Assembly (NCBI RefSeq): GCF_014203365.1
Contig: NZ_JACHIS010000001.1
Coordinates: 2,294,001-2,358,000 of the forward strand
From: Actinoalloteichus hymeniacidonis
GTDB taxonomy: Bacteria > Actinomycetota > Actinomycetes > Mycobacteriales > Pseudonocardiaceae
DNA length: 64,000 bases
Reading direction: 5' to 3'
Shown here: one piece after another, positions 1 to 8,840 of the stretch
Position numbering within the stretch: the stretch's first letter is position 1
Layout: the number at the start of each line of letters is the position of its first letter
Notes under the pieces: model-generated
The model's input: the letters and a program-made list of their open reading frames with translations, nothing else
What the model was told of the DNA's origin: nothing
Databases searched by the model: none
Translations under genes and position numbers: made by a program

Positions 1-494
1 ATGCCCTGGGCGCCGGGACCCGACATGTTCGGCACCGGGCCGCCTGCACGGATCGACTCGGCCCACGCCAGCGAGTTCGAGGCGAAGCCCGCAGGCCGCA
101 GGATGGTCCAGGACACCCCGCCGTCCCGTAGCGCGGTCTCGCCGGGCCGGTGCCAGTCGAACGCCCCGGTGCCGCTGCCGGGAATGTCGATCGCGGAGAG
201 CTTGACCACCCGACCGACCCCGGCACGGATCGCCGCCTCGATGAGGGCCCGATCGTGGTCGGGCCCCGCCGCTCCGGGTGCGGTGAGCAGGAAGACCGTG
301 TCGATCCCGTCGACGGCGGCGCGCAGTGAGTCGGGGCGGTCGAAGTCGCCGATCACGACGTCCACGCCCGTCGAATCGTAGGCCCGCAGTCGGGCTGGGT
401 CGCGGGTCATGGCGCGCACGTCGTGGTCGCCCTCGACCAGGAGATCGAGGACCTTGCTGCCGATGGTTCCGGTTGCCCCGGTGATCAGAATCAT
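1..494 (-). CDS. NmrA-like NAD(P)-binding protein, C-terminus outside window
   Basis: The frame reads from an ATG at 494 to the left edge without a stop, so the 3' end is missing. The protein opens with MILITGATG, a Rossmann GxxGxxG dinucleotide-binding loop. Further on it has VRAMTRDP after strand 2, GDFDRPDSL, and a KLSAID strand near the middle. This is the pattern of the NmrA / NAD(P)H:quinone-oxidoreductase-like atypical SDRs, which bind NAD(P) and act as redox sensors or as reductases of small quinones. The canonical YxxxK pair is not seen, as usual in NmrA proteins. It diverges from an AraC regulator at 592, which may control it. The substrate cannot be told. Confidence 0.85.
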   Translation of the reverse strand, partial: MILITGATGTIGSKVLDLLVEGDHDVRAMTRDPARLRAYDSTGVDVVIGDFDRPDSLRAAVDGIDTVFLLTAPGAAGPDHDRALIEAAIRAGVGRVVKLSAIDIPGSGTGAFDWHRPGETALRDGGVSWTILRPAGFASNSLAWAESIRAGGPVPNMSGPGAQG

Positions 495-543
495 GGTCGA
501 GGATCCTGCGCCGGGGCCCACGCGGCGGGATAGGAAGAATCGG

Positions 544-560
544 CACTCGCCTGGCGAGTG
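544..560. promoter_or_regulatory. palindrome between divergent NmrA and AraC genes
   Basis: CACTCGC-CTG-GCGAGTG is a perfect 7-3-7 inverted repeat in the 97-base divergent intergenic region. Its position between the two starts (494 and 592) suggests an operator. The protein that binds it is unknown; the adjacent AraC regulator is one candidate, although AraC sites are more often direct repeats. Confidence 0.45.
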
Positions 561-591
561 GTCGACCGGCAGGCGAGGTTAGCGTGAACAG

Positions 592-1479
592 ATGCGTGCA
601 GACATCGGCAGGCCGCTAGCGCCGACGACCGACGGCGTCGCTGATCGAAGCGGCGCCGTGATCGGGACGCTCGCCGCCGGACCGAGTACAGCCGGGCGAG
701 CGGTGCCCGCCGGCCTGCGGCCGTGGGTGGAGACCATCACGGTGACCGATCTCGACGGCGTGGTCGATCGACGGACGATCGCCGTGCCGCCGGACGCCGC
801 GCCGATGCTGGTCTGGCGGACGACGACGAGCGGTCGTGGCGACCTGCTGGTGCAGGGCCCCCGCACCCGGGCCGAGTATCGGCGGGGCAAGCACCTGCCG
901 ATCTGCGTGCAACTGCGGCTCCGGCCCGGCGGAGCCCAGTCGCTCCTCGGGGCGGACCTGGACGCCGTCGTCGATCGCATCGCGCCGCTGAGCGAGCTAT
1001 GGGGCCGCCCAGCCCATCGCTTGAGCGAGGAACTGGTGGATCTGGGATTGGATCCGGCCCGGGTGCTGCGTCGGATCGAGACGGTCCTACTCGAACGCCT
1101 CGCCCGGCCTGCGCAGAAGTCGGAGCACAACCGGGCCCGGGCAGGGCTGGTGCGCCATGCCTTGTCGAGTCTGAGCGCCGGCGTCGGTCGTCCGCCTGCG
1201 CGAGTCCGCGACACCGCGGACCGGCTCGGGATCAGCGAACGTCACTTGCGCACCCTCTTCACCAAGGCGGTCGGTGTCTCGCCGCAACGCTTCGCCCGCA
1301 TCACCCGGGTGCGCAGTGTTCTGGCGGCCTCCGACACGGACCCCGCCGGGTGGTCGAGACTGGCCGTCGAGGCGGGTTACTACGACCAGTCACACCTCAC
1401 CGCCGAGTTCCGCGAGGTCATGCGGATCACGCCGGGGAGCTTCGCGGCGGGCCGACTGCCGCCTGCCGCGTCGTGTTGA
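592..1479 (+). CDS. AraC-family transcriptional regulator
   Basis: The 295-residue protein has a C-terminal AraC-type double helix-turn-helix from about residue 190 on: the first HTH includes ADRLGISERHLRTLF, and the second ends in AGYYDQSHLTAEFR followed by ITPGSF. The N-terminal half is a small-ligand sensing domain of the kind found in many actinobacterial AraC regulators (VPAGLRPWV, then PPDAAPMLVW). The start is uncertain because no good ribosome-binding site sits before 592; GAGG lies about 15 bases upstream, and internal starts are possible. It diverges from the NmrA-type oxidoreductase and most likely regulates that gene. It converges on the peptide-transporter ATPase gene. Confidence 0.85.
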   Translation: MRADIGRPLAPTTDGVADRSGAVIGTLAAGPSTAGRAVPAGLRPWVETITVTDLDGVVDRRTIAVPPDAAPMLVWRTTTSGRGDLLVQGPRTRAEYRRGKHLPICVQLRLRPGGAQSLLGADLDAVVDRIAPLSELWGRPAHRLSEELVDLGLDPARVLRRIETVLLERLARPAQKSEHNRARAGLVRHALSSLSAGVGRPPARVRDTADRLGISERHLRTLFTKAVGVSPQRFARITRVRSVLAASDTDPAGWSRLAVEAGYYDQSHLTAEFREVMRITPGSFAAGRLPPAASC

Positions 1480-1531
1480 TCGCCGGCCGGTCGGGCTGCA
1501 CCGGGTCTGCGGCGCGCAGCCGCCCCCGCCC

Positions 1532-3265
1532 TCAGCCGAAGAACCCCGCGCCCGGAATGGCATCGAGCAGATCGCGGGTGTACTCGGTGTCCGGGCTCTC
1601 GAAGACCCGGTCGACGGTGTCGCGCTCGACGACCCGCCCCGCGCGCATCACCAGGACGTCGTCGGCGATGAGCCGCACCACCGCCAGATCGTGGGTGATG
1701 AACAGATAGCTGAGGCCGAGGTCGGCCTGTAGCCCCGCGAGCAGCCGCAACACCTGGTCCTGCACCAGGACGTCCAGCGCGGACACCGCCTCGTCGCAGA
1801 TGACCACCGAGGGCTCCAGGGCCAGTGCCCTGGCCAACGCGACCCGTTGCCGCTGTCCACCGGAGAGCTCGTTGGGATGCGCCTGGGCCACCCTGCCGGG
1901 CAGCGCGACATGATCGAGCAGTTCCGCGACCCGACGCCTGCGAGCCGCCCGATCGCCCACCCGGAACACCCGCAGCGGCTCGTCCACGATGCGTTCGATG
2001 GTGAACATCGGGTTCAGCGAGCCATAGGGGTCCTGGAACACGGGCTGCATCGCGCGGCGGATCGCCCGCCGCTCGGCACCCCGCGCCGTCTGCACGACGC
2101 GGCCGTCCAACCGGACGGTCCCGGCGGTCGGGGTCTCCAGACCGAGCACCATCTTGGCGACCGTCGACTTGCCCGAGCCGGACTCGCCGACGATCGCGGT
2201 GGTGGAGCCCCGGCGCACCCGGAAGCCGACGTCGTCGACGGCCCGCAGCGTCCCCGACAGCCGTCCGCGCAGCCGGTAGTCCTTGGTCAGCCCCTCGACC
2301 ACCAGCACGTCGTCCTCGGCCTCGGCGGCCGTCGCGCCGCGTTCGGCCGCGATGGCCTCGGCGATATCCCCGCCCGCCGCGCCAGCCTCGCCCGCCTCCT
2401 CGACGGACGGCGGTGGCGGCCGATCGCCGTCACCGCCGAGGAAACGGCGGGCGGTCACCACCGAGGGCGCCGCCGCCACCAAACGCTGGGTGTACTCGTG
2501 CTGCGGATTCTCCAGCAGGGTGCGCGCCGAGCCCGCCTCCACGACCCGGCCCTGCGACATGACGAACACCGTGTCGGCCCGGTCGGCGGCCAACCCGAGA
2601 TCGTGGGTGATGAACAACAGCGAGGTGCCCGACGAGGACACCAGCGTCTCGAGGTGGTCGAGGATCTGCCGCTGCACGGTCACATCGAGCGCCGAGGTCG
2701 GTTCGTCGGCGATCAACAGCTCCGGCTGGCAGGCCAGCCCGATCGCGATCAACACCCGTTGCCGCATACCGCCGGAGAACTCGTGTGGATACTGCCTGGC
2801 CCGCCGGGCCGCATCGGGGATGCCCGCATCGCCCATCAACTCGATGGCCCGTTTCCGCGCCGCCGCGCCGGAGGCCAGCCCATGAGCCCGCAGGGTCTCG
2901 GCCACCTGATCGCCGACGCGCCGGACGGGGTTCAGATTGGACATCGGGTCCTGCGGGACCAGACCGATCTCCCGGCCCCGCAGGCGGCGCAGTCGTCGTT
3001 CGTCCGCACCGGTCAGATCCTCGCCTCGGAACAGCACCTGTCCGCCGGTGATCCGGCCATTGCCCGCGAGCAGTCCGAGCACCGCCAGGGCCGCCGTCGA
3101 CTTCCCCGAGCCGGATTCGCCGACGACGGCGACCCGCTCGCCGGGACGCACCGTCAGGTCGACGCCCCGCACGGCGGGGGTCGCATCGGGTGCGGTGGAG
3201 AACGACACCTCGAGATCACGCAGTGCGAGCAGCGGCGTCGTGGTGTCCGTGGCGATCTGGGTCAT
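1532..3265 (-). CDS. fused dual-domain peptide ABC transporter ATPase (DppD-DppF type)
   Basis: At 577 residues it carries two complete ABC ATPase domains in one chain. Domain 1 has Walker A GESGSGKST at about 49-57 and signature FSGGMRQRV. Domain 2 has a second GESGSGKST and LSGGQRQRV. The oligopeptide-transporter C-terminal extension is present after each. The family energises import of peptides, nickel or glutathione through two permeases. An acidic, Ala-rich linker joins the domains. AGGAGCCGAGG precedes the ATG at 3265. It is the last gene of a minus-strand operon: binding protein (8633), DppB-like, DppC-like, gamma-glutamyltransferase, then this ATPase. Confidence 0.95.
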   Translation of the reverse strand: MTQIATDTTTPLLALRDLEVSFSTAPDATPAVRGVDLTVRPGERVAVVGESGSGKSTAALAVLGLLAGNGRITGGQVLFRGEDLTGADERRLRRLRGREIGLVPQDPMSNLNPVRRVGDQVAETLRAHGLASGAAARKRAIELMGDAGIPDAARRARQYPHEFSGGMRQRVLIAIGLACQPELLIADEPTSALDVTVQRQILDHLETLVSSSGTSLLFITHDLGLAADRADTVFVMSQGRVVEAGSARTLLENPQHEYTQRLVAAAPSVVTARRFLGGDGDRPPPPSVEEAGEAGAAGGDIAEAIAAERGATAAEAEDDVLVVEGLTKDYRLRGRLSGTLRAVDDVGFRVRRGSTTAIVGESGSGKSTVAKMVLGLETPTAGTVRLDGRVVQTARGAERRAIRRAMQPVFQDPYGSLNPMFTIERIVDEPLRVFRVGDRAARRRRVAELLDHVALPGRVAQAHPNELSGGQRQRVALARALALEPSVVICDEAVSALDVLVQDQVLRLLAGLQADLGLSYLFITHDLAVVRLIADDVLVMRAGRVVERDTVDRVFESPDTEYTRDLLDAIPGAGFFG

Positions 3266-3301
3266 CCTCGGCTCCTGGCGGATTTCTCGATGGTGCGGTG
3301 G

Positions 3302-5101
3302 TCAGCGGCCGACGGCGTAGCCCTGCATGCCGCGGGGATTCGCGGCCGAGGTGAGGATGCCGTCCTGGGTACGGGTCACGGACGAGAGCCTGCCCAACGC
3401 CCAGTCACCGGCCCGGACGATGCGGTGGCCGAGGGCCTCCAGCTCGGCGATGACCTCGTCGCCGAGTCGGTCCTCCACCACCATCTCGCCGGGGGACCAG
3501 GTGCGTGGCCAGAAGGAACCGGGCATCGATGTGGTGTGGAAGGCAGGCGCGTCGATGGCCTCCTGCGGGGTGTAGCCGCCGACGATCGTGCGCAGCAGGT
3601 AGAGCAGCTGCCACTGGTCCTGCTGATCCCCGCCTGGCGAGCCCAAGGCGGTCACCGGCACCCCGTCGCGCAGCACCAGCGTCGGTGTCAGCGTGGTGCG
3701 GGGCCGCTTGTTGGGGCGCAGACCCGACGGCGATTGCTCGTCCAGCCAGTTCATCTGTAGCCGGGTGCCCAGGCAGAAGCCGAGCGCCGGAATGGTGGGG
3801 GAGGACTGCAACCACCCGCCGGAGGGCGTCACCGAGACGATGTTGCCCCAGCGGTCGACGACATCCAGGTGGCAGGTGTCGCCCTTGGTCTCGCCGGAGG
3901 AGCCGACCGTCGGCTCGCCTGCGGCGGCGCCCGCGCCGTGCAGGTCGTAGGTGATACGCAGCGGCGGTTGGAAGGCGGTGCGGTCGGCCAACACACCGGG
4001 ACGCAGCTCCGCCGAGGCGGTCTGGCCGATCTGCGCGCGCCGCTGGGCGGCGTACTCGGCGGAGAGCAGCGTGGCGGCGGGCGGGGCGAGATCCCCCTCG
4101 CCGTCGCCGTAGTAGGCGTCCCGGTCGGCCAGGGCGAGCTTCATCGCCTCGACGATGCGGTGCGCACCGGCGGAGGTGCTCGGGTCGATCTCGGAGTCCT
4201 CGAAGCCCTCCAGGATCGCCAGCGTCTGCAACAGCGCCGGGCCCTGGCCCCAGAAGCCGGTCTTGGCGATGGTGTGCCCCCGGAACTCCAGGGTCACCGC
4301 GTCCTCGTAACCGGCCGAGAAACCGGTCAGGTCGGCTGCGGTGATCACCCCGGCGTGGTCGGTGCCCGAGGCGTGTCGATGCGGGGTCTTGACGAACTCC
4401 TCGATGGCCTCGGCGACGAAGCCCTCCCGCCAGGCGGTCCGCGCCGCCTCGATCCGACCCTCCCGGTCGGCTGCGTCGGCCCCTGCGGCGACCAGCCGGT
4501 CGAGCACCTCGGCGTAGGCGGGCAGTCGGACCAGCTCGCCGGGTTGCGGGAGCCTGCCCTCGGGGGCCCACAGGTCGGCGGAGCTCGGCCAGTGCTCGGT
4601 GAACAGTTCGTTGACCTCGGCGATGGTGTTGCACACCCTCGGCAGCACCGGGTGACCGTTGCGCGCGTAGCCGATCGCGAACTCCAGGACGTCGGCCAAC
4701 TCCCACGTTCCGTGGTCGCGCAGCAGAACGAACCACGCGTCGACGGCGCCGGGCACGGCGGCGGCCAGCGCGCCTGCCCCCGGAACCAGGTCGAGCCCCT
4801 CGGCGCGGAAGTGCTCCACGGTGGCGCCCTGCGGCGCGGGGCCCTGCCCGACGAGGACCTTCGGGGTCGGGTCGGCTGCGGTGGCGAAGACGCCGGTCAG
4901 ATCGCCGCCCGGCCCGTTCAGGTGCGGTTCCACGATGTGCAGTACGAACCCGGCGGCGACCACGGCGTCGAAGGCGTTGCCGCCGCGCTCCAGCACCGCC
5001 GAGGCGGTGGCGGACGCGGTCCAGTGCGTGGTCGCGGCCATTCCGAAGGTGCCCTGCAACGTCGGTCTGCTGGTCATCGCGGGAGGGGGTACGAAACTCA
5101 C
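3302..5101 (-). CDS. gamma-glutamyltransferase family protein
   Basis: The 599-residue Ntn-hydrolase is of the gamma-glutamyltranspeptidase family, which cleaves or transfers the gamma-glutamyl group of glutathione and related peptides. The likely autoprocessing and catalytic threonine is in KGDTCHLDVVD, followed by the conserved GNIVSVTPSGGWLQ stretch. GSPGGDQQ and the start NWLDEQSP match the family small subunit. No signal peptide is visible, so it appears cytoplasmic. It lies 10 bases after the DppC-like permease and 36 bases before the ATPase, inside a peptide-import operon. That suggests the imported peptide is gamma-glutamylated (glutathione or a related compound) and is cleaved on entry. 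This last step is inference. Confidence 0.9.
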   Translation of the reverse strand: MSFVPPPAMTSRPTLQGTFGMAATTHWTASATASAVLERGGNAFDAVVAAGFVLHIVEPHLNGPGGDLTGVFATAADPTPKVLVGQGPAPQGATVEHFRAEGLDLVPGAGALAAAVPGAVDAWFVLLRDHGTWELADVLEFAIGYARNGHPVLPRVCNTIAEVNELFTEHWPSSADLWAPEGRLPQPGELVRLPAYAEVLDRLVAAGADAADREGRIEAARTAWREGFVAEAIEEFVKTPHRHASGTDHAGVITAADLTGFSAGYEDAVTLEFRGHTIAKTGFWGQGPALLQTLAILEGFEDSEIDPSTSAGAHRIVEAMKLALADRDAYYGDGEGDLAPPAATLLSAEYAAQRRAQIGQTASAELRPGVLADRTAFQPPLRITYDLHGAGAAAGEPTVGSSGETKGDTCHLDVVDRWGNIVSVTPSGGWLQSSPTIPALGFCLGTRLQMNWLDEQSPSGLRPNKRPRTTLTPTLVLRDGVPVTALGSPGGDQQDQWQLLYLLRTIVGGYTPQEAIDAPAFHTTSMPGSFWPRTWSPGEMVVEDRLGDEVIAELEALGHRIVRAGDWALGRLSSVTRTQDGILTSAANPRGMQGYAVGR

Positions 5102-5111
5102 AGGAAGATCC

Positions 5112-5987
5112 TCAGCGTCGAGTGGTCGGGTCGAGTGCGTCGCGTAGTGCGTCGCCGAACAAGTTGAATCCGAGACAGATCAGCAGGATTACCAGGCCCG
5201 GGAAGATCGCCGCCGTCGGGCTGCGCACCAGGTACTGCTGGGCGTCGGAGAGCATCACTCCCAGGCTGGGCGTCGGTGGTTGGATACCGAGTCCGAGGAA
5301 GGACAACGTCGCCTCGCCGATAACCGCGATCGGCATGATCACCGTGGCCTGCACGATGATCGCCGAGGTCGCGTTCGGCAGGATGTGCTGGCCGAGGATC
5401 CGGCCGCCGGAGGCGTCGAGCCCCTTGGCCGCGAGCACGAAGTCCTTACCCTTGAACCGCAGTGTCTCGGCGCGTACCACCCGGATCATGGTGGGGATCT
5501 GGGCGATGCCCAGCGCGATCGCCGCATTGGTCAGGCTCGGGCCGTTGATGGCCGCCAAGCCGACGGCCAGGATGAGGAACGGGAAGGCCAGCATCAGGTC
5601 GGTCAACCGCGACACGACCGCATCGAGCACCGGCCAATAACCGGCCAGCAGGCCCAGCGGGGTGCCGATCACGACGGCGAGCAGCACGGACAGCCCGCCC
5701 ACCTGCAGCGAGGTGCGGGCACCGTGCAGGATCCTGGAGAGGATGTCCCGACCGAGATCATCGGTGCCCAGGGCGTATCCGATGGTCAGCGGCCGTTGGA
5801 ATGGCGCGTCGAAATGCACCTCGGCGGGGGGATAGGGCGCGATCCAGGGTGCGAGGACTGCGGCCAGGACGACCAACAGCAGCAGGATCCCGCCGGTGAT
5901 GCCCAGCGGGTTGCGCAGCAGTTCACGCCACACTCGACCTCGGGTCCTGGCGAGGTCGACGTGCACGGGCTCGGCAGCGGTGGACAT
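5112..5987 (-). CDS. peptide ABC transporter permease, DppC type
   Basis: The 291-residue membrane protein is of the DppC/OppC family. It has an N-terminal cytoplasmic tail, a first membrane segment (GGILLLLVVLAAVLAPW), a periplasm-side stretch with GTDDLGRDILSR, and five further helices. The EAA-type loop that docks on the ATPase reads EATLSFLGLGIQPPTPSLG. It forms the translocation pore with the DppB-like partner. The ATG at 5987 overlaps the upstream TGA by one base (TGATG), so the two permeases are translationally coupled. Confidence 0.93.
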   Translation of the reverse strand: MSTAAEPVHVDLARTRGRVWRELLRNPLGITGGILLLLVVLAAVLAPWIAPYPPAEVHFDAPFQRPLTIGYALGTDDLGRDILSRILHGARTSLQVGGLSVLLAVVIGTPLGLLAGYWPVLDAVVSRLTDLMLAFPFLILAVGLAAINGPSLTNAAIALGIAQIPTMIRVVRAETLRFKGKDFVLAAKGLDASGGRILGQHILPNATSAIIVQATVIMPIAVIGEATLSFLGLGIQPPTPSLGVMLSDAQQYLVRSPTAAIFPGLVILLICLGFNLFGDALRDALDPTTRR

Positions 5988-6940
5988 CAGGCCTTACCTC
6001 CTACTCGGATCCGTGGGTCGATCAGGGTGTAGAGCACATCGACGGCGAGATTGATCAGGATGTAGGCGGCCGTGACCACGAGCACCACCGCCTGGATCAC
6101 CGGGTAGTCCCGGCTGAACACCGAGTCGAGGGTGAGTTTTCCGAAGCCGGGCAGTCCGAAGATGCGCTCGGTGACCACCGCCCCCGAGATCAGCCCGCCG
6201 AGCTGCAGTCCCACGATCGTGACGACGGTGATCAGGCTGTTCCGCAACGCGTACCGCACCAACACGGTGCCGCGTCCCAACCCCTTCGCCCTGGCCGTGC
6301 GCACATAGTCGGCGCTCAGGGTCTCCAACATCGAGGCACGGGTCTGCCGCATGACCACACCCGCGATGGCGGTGCCCAGGATGATCGCGGGCAGTGTCAG
6401 ATGCAGCAGCCCGCGCAACGGGTCCTCGAAGGGCGAGACATAGCCGGAGGCGGGGAACCAACCGAGGCCGACGGCGAGGTAGAGGATCGCCAGGATGCCC
6501 AACCAGAAGTTGGGTACCGACAGGGCGACCAGCGCGAACCCGTTGGCGGTCCATTCCGGCCACCGACCCCGGAACACCGCGGCCACCACGCCGGCCACCA
6601 TGCCGAACAGGACGGCCACCACCAGCGCGTAGACCGACAGCTGGATCGTCACGGGCAGGGTGGTGCCGATCATCTCGGTCACCGGTGTCCCGGTGCGGAC
6701 CGAATCGCCGAAGTCGCCGCGCAGGGCATTGGTCAGGAACCGCCAGTACTGCACGAGCACCGGCTGATCGAGGCCGAGATCGGCGCGAACGGCCGCCAGC
6801 TGCGCCGGATCGGCCTCCTCGCCCGCCATGGCCAGCGCCGGGTCGCCCGGTAGCGCCCGAACGCCGAGGAAGACCACCAGGGAGGCCAACAGCAGCGTGA
6901 TCAGCGACTGCCAGGTCCGGGTGAACAGGTAGCGCCCCAC
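5987..6940 (-). CDS. peptide ABC transporter permease, DppB type
   Basis: The 317-residue permease is of the DppB/OppB family with six predicted membrane segments. It starts GRYLFTRTWQSLITLLLAS, contains the family DLGLDQPVLVQY segment after helix 1, and has the ATPase-contact region around GLPGFGKLTLDSV near the C-terminus. It starts at GTG 6940, one base downstream of the binding-protein stop codon. It pairs with the DppC-like permease. Confidence 0.93.
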   Translation of the reverse strand: MGRYLFTRTWQSLITLLLASLVVFLGVRALPGDPALAMAGEEADPAQLAAVRADLGLDQPVLVQYWRFLTNALRGDFGDSVRTGTPVTEMIGTTLPVTIQLSVYALVVAVLFGMVAGVVAAVFRGRWPEWTANGFALVALSVPNFWLGILAILYLAVGLGWFPASGYVSPFEDPLRGLLHLTLPAIILGTAIAGVVMRQTRASMLETLSADYVRTARAKGLGRGTVLVRYALRNSLITVVTIVGLQLGGLISGAVVTERIFGLPGFGKLTLDSVFSRDYPVIQAVVLVVTAAYILINLAVDVLYTLIDPRIRVGGKA

Positions 6941-6941
6941 G

Positions 6942-8633
6942 TCAGCCCTCCTCGATCAGGAAGCCCGCGCGGCCCAGCCGGACCACTCCGTCGGCGTAGA
7001 CCTCCACGCCGCCGAGCTCGGAGCGGTGCGCGGTGAGGTTGCGCTGGCGGTACAGGTAGACGACCGGGTTGTCCCGATGGATGATCCGCACGATCTCGCC
7101 GTAGAGCTCGGTGCGCTCGGCCACGTCGTCGGTGGCGGTGGCCGCCGCGAGCAGATCGTCGACCTCGGCCGAGTTGTAGCCCGCGTAGTTGCTGCCCGCA
7201 CCGGTCTCGTAGAAGTTCCTGATGTTGTTGTTCGGGTCGATCCGACCCGACCAGCCGAGCTGGACGGCGTCGAAGGTGCCCTGCGCTTGGACGTCGAGCA
7301 GCGTCGAGTACTCCACGGGCACGATCTCCAACTCGAAGCCGCCTTCGAGGACCGAGGCCTGCAACGCCTGGCTGAACCGCAGGGTGTCCGCGTTGTTGGC
7401 TGCGGAGATCTTGATCCGGTAGGGCGTCTCGACGCCCGCCTCGGCCAACAGCTGCCGCGACAGCTCCGGGTTGTATTCGGGACAGGCCTCGCTCGACTCG
7501 CTGCTGAACGGGCTGTCCGGGGAGATCGGCGAGCACGCCGGGTCGAACCAGTTGTTGAACACTGAGTTGACCAGCGCCTCCCGGTCCACGGCGTGGGAGA
7601 ACGCCTGCCGGACTCGCGGGTCGGAGGCCAACGGGGTGTCGATCTCTCCCGCCTCGGCTCCGACGCCGTCCACATTGCCGACGTTGAAGGTGACGCCCTG
7701 GTAGCCCAGCGAACCGGTCTGGAGCACCTCGATGCCCGATTCGCGGTCGAGCGCGTCGACCTCGGTCGGCGAGATCGTGTCGGCGACCTGGACGTCGCCG
7801 GACCGTAGGTTCGCGGCCCGGATCGAGGGGTCGTTCATGATCCGGTAGGTGACCGTGTCGAGATGCACCTGGTCGGCGTCGTAGTACAGCGGATCCCGTT
7901 CGACGCTGATCGAGGTCTGCGGCACCCGGTCGACGAATTTGAACGGCCCGACGCAGACCGGTTGGGAACCGAAGTCGTCGCCGAGTTCCTCGATCGCCAC
8001 CGGCGAGAGGATCATGCCCGCCCGGTCGGCAAGCGCGGCGGTGATGGGCGCGAACGGCTCGCTGTAGTGCAGCACGACGTGTTCGGGGTCGAGGACCTCG
8101 ATGGACTCGATGGGCCCGAGTTCGGTACGGCGGGAGGAGTCCTCCTTCTCCAGGTGCCGCAGCAATGTGGTGCGCACGGCCTCGGCATCGAACTCGGCGC
8201 CGTCGGCGAAACTCACCCCGTTCCGCAGTGGGATGGTCACGCTGAGTCCGTCATCCGAGGTGGTGGGCAGTTCGGTCGCCAGCTGGGGGACGAGCTCACC
8301 CTCGGCATCGATGTCGTAGAGCTTCTCGCACACGCTGCTCATCACGTACCGGGTGTACAGCGAGGTCGACGTCGTCGGATCGAGCTCGTCCGGTTCGGAG
8401 GACAGACCCATCACGAGGTCGCCGCCCTCCTGAACCGGGGTGTCGCCGATCGGCGTTCCCGTGACGTCCTGCCGGTCCCCGACGGGCGGGGGCGGTTGGA
8501 CCGGCGAGCAGGCGCCCGCGGCCACCGTGACCAGCGCCACCGCGCCAATGGCCAGCGCGCCGCGAACTCGAGTTCGGACCCGGAGCGCGCCGCGCACCCG
8601 ACGGGTGCCCGACGCGGAGTTCGGGTGGGTCAT
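6942..8633 (-). CDS. extracellular solute-binding protein, family 5 (peptide type)
   Basis: The 563-residue lipoprotein captures the peptide substrate outside the cell and delivers it to the permeases. It has a basic N-region, a hydrophobic stretch and a lipobox ending in Cys42 (AAGAC). The family-5 landmarks are EPDELDP near residue 80, YTRYVMSSVCEKLYD, LRNGVSFADG, and a late RQAFSHAVDREALVN. I chose ATG 8633 because GAGG lies 8 bases upstream; an in-frame GTG at 8645 would add four residues and lacks a site. It is the first gene of the importer operon. Two copies of an 11-base sequence upstream probably bind the neighbouring GntR regulator. Confidence 0.92.
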   Translation of the reverse strand: MTHPNSASGTRRVRGALRVRTRVRGALAIGAVALVTVAAGACSPVQPPPPVGDRQDVTGTPIGDTPVQEGGDLVMGLSSEPDELDPTTSTSLYTRYVMSSVCEKLYDIDAEGELVPQLATELPTTSDDGLSVTIPLRNGVSFADGAEFDAEAVRTTLLRHLEKEDSSRRTELGPIESIEVLDPEHVVLHYSEPFAPITAALADRAGMILSPVAIEELGDDFGSQPVCVGPFKFVDRVPQTSISVERDPLYYDADQVHLDTVTYRIMNDPSIRAANLRSGDVQVADTISPTEVDALDRESGIEVLQTGSLGYQGVTFNVGNVDGVGAEAGEIDTPLASDPRVRQAFSHAVDREALVNSVFNNWFDPACSPISPDSPFSSESSEACPEYNPELSRQLLAEAGVETPYRIKISAANNADTLRFSQALQASVLEGGFELEIVPVEYSTLLDVQAQGTFDAVQLGWSGRIDPNNNIRNFYETGAGSNYAGYNSAEVDDLLAAATATDDVAERTELYGEIVRIIHRDNPVVYLYRQRNLTAHRSELGGVEVYADGVVRLGRAGFLIEEG

Positions 8634-8658
8634 GCGGGACCTCACAGAACATCAGGAA

Positions 8659-8777
8659 TGTATACGATCCTAGACCTTAGGTTGGCGATGTTTCCACGAT
8701 GTTTCCGCAGGTGCAATGGGTTCTTGGTCATCAATTGATGCGAGCACTACCCGGTGCCGACCGTTTTGTATACGATC
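8659..8777. promoter_or_regulatory. duplicated GTATAC-type operator for the FadR/GntR regulator
   Basis: TGTATACGATC occurs at 8659-8669 and again at 8767-8777, both with a central GTATAC palindrome, in the 207-base gap between the importer operon start and the GntR gene. FCD-type GntR regulators commonly bind palindromes of the TTGTATACAA kind. The spacing of 108 bases could allow looping. Confidence 0.6.
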
Positions 8778-8840
8778 GCCGCCGTTGTGGTGCCCCTGCG
8801 AGGTAGGGCCGTGGGCATCGGGATGCCGAGAGCACAGAGG

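Noticed and set aside
1847-3760. Long plus-strand frame opposite the peptide ATPase
   Set aside because: It is antisense to a fully motif-supported ABC ATPase and has Arg/His/Gly-rich composition typical of shadow frames in high-GC DNA.
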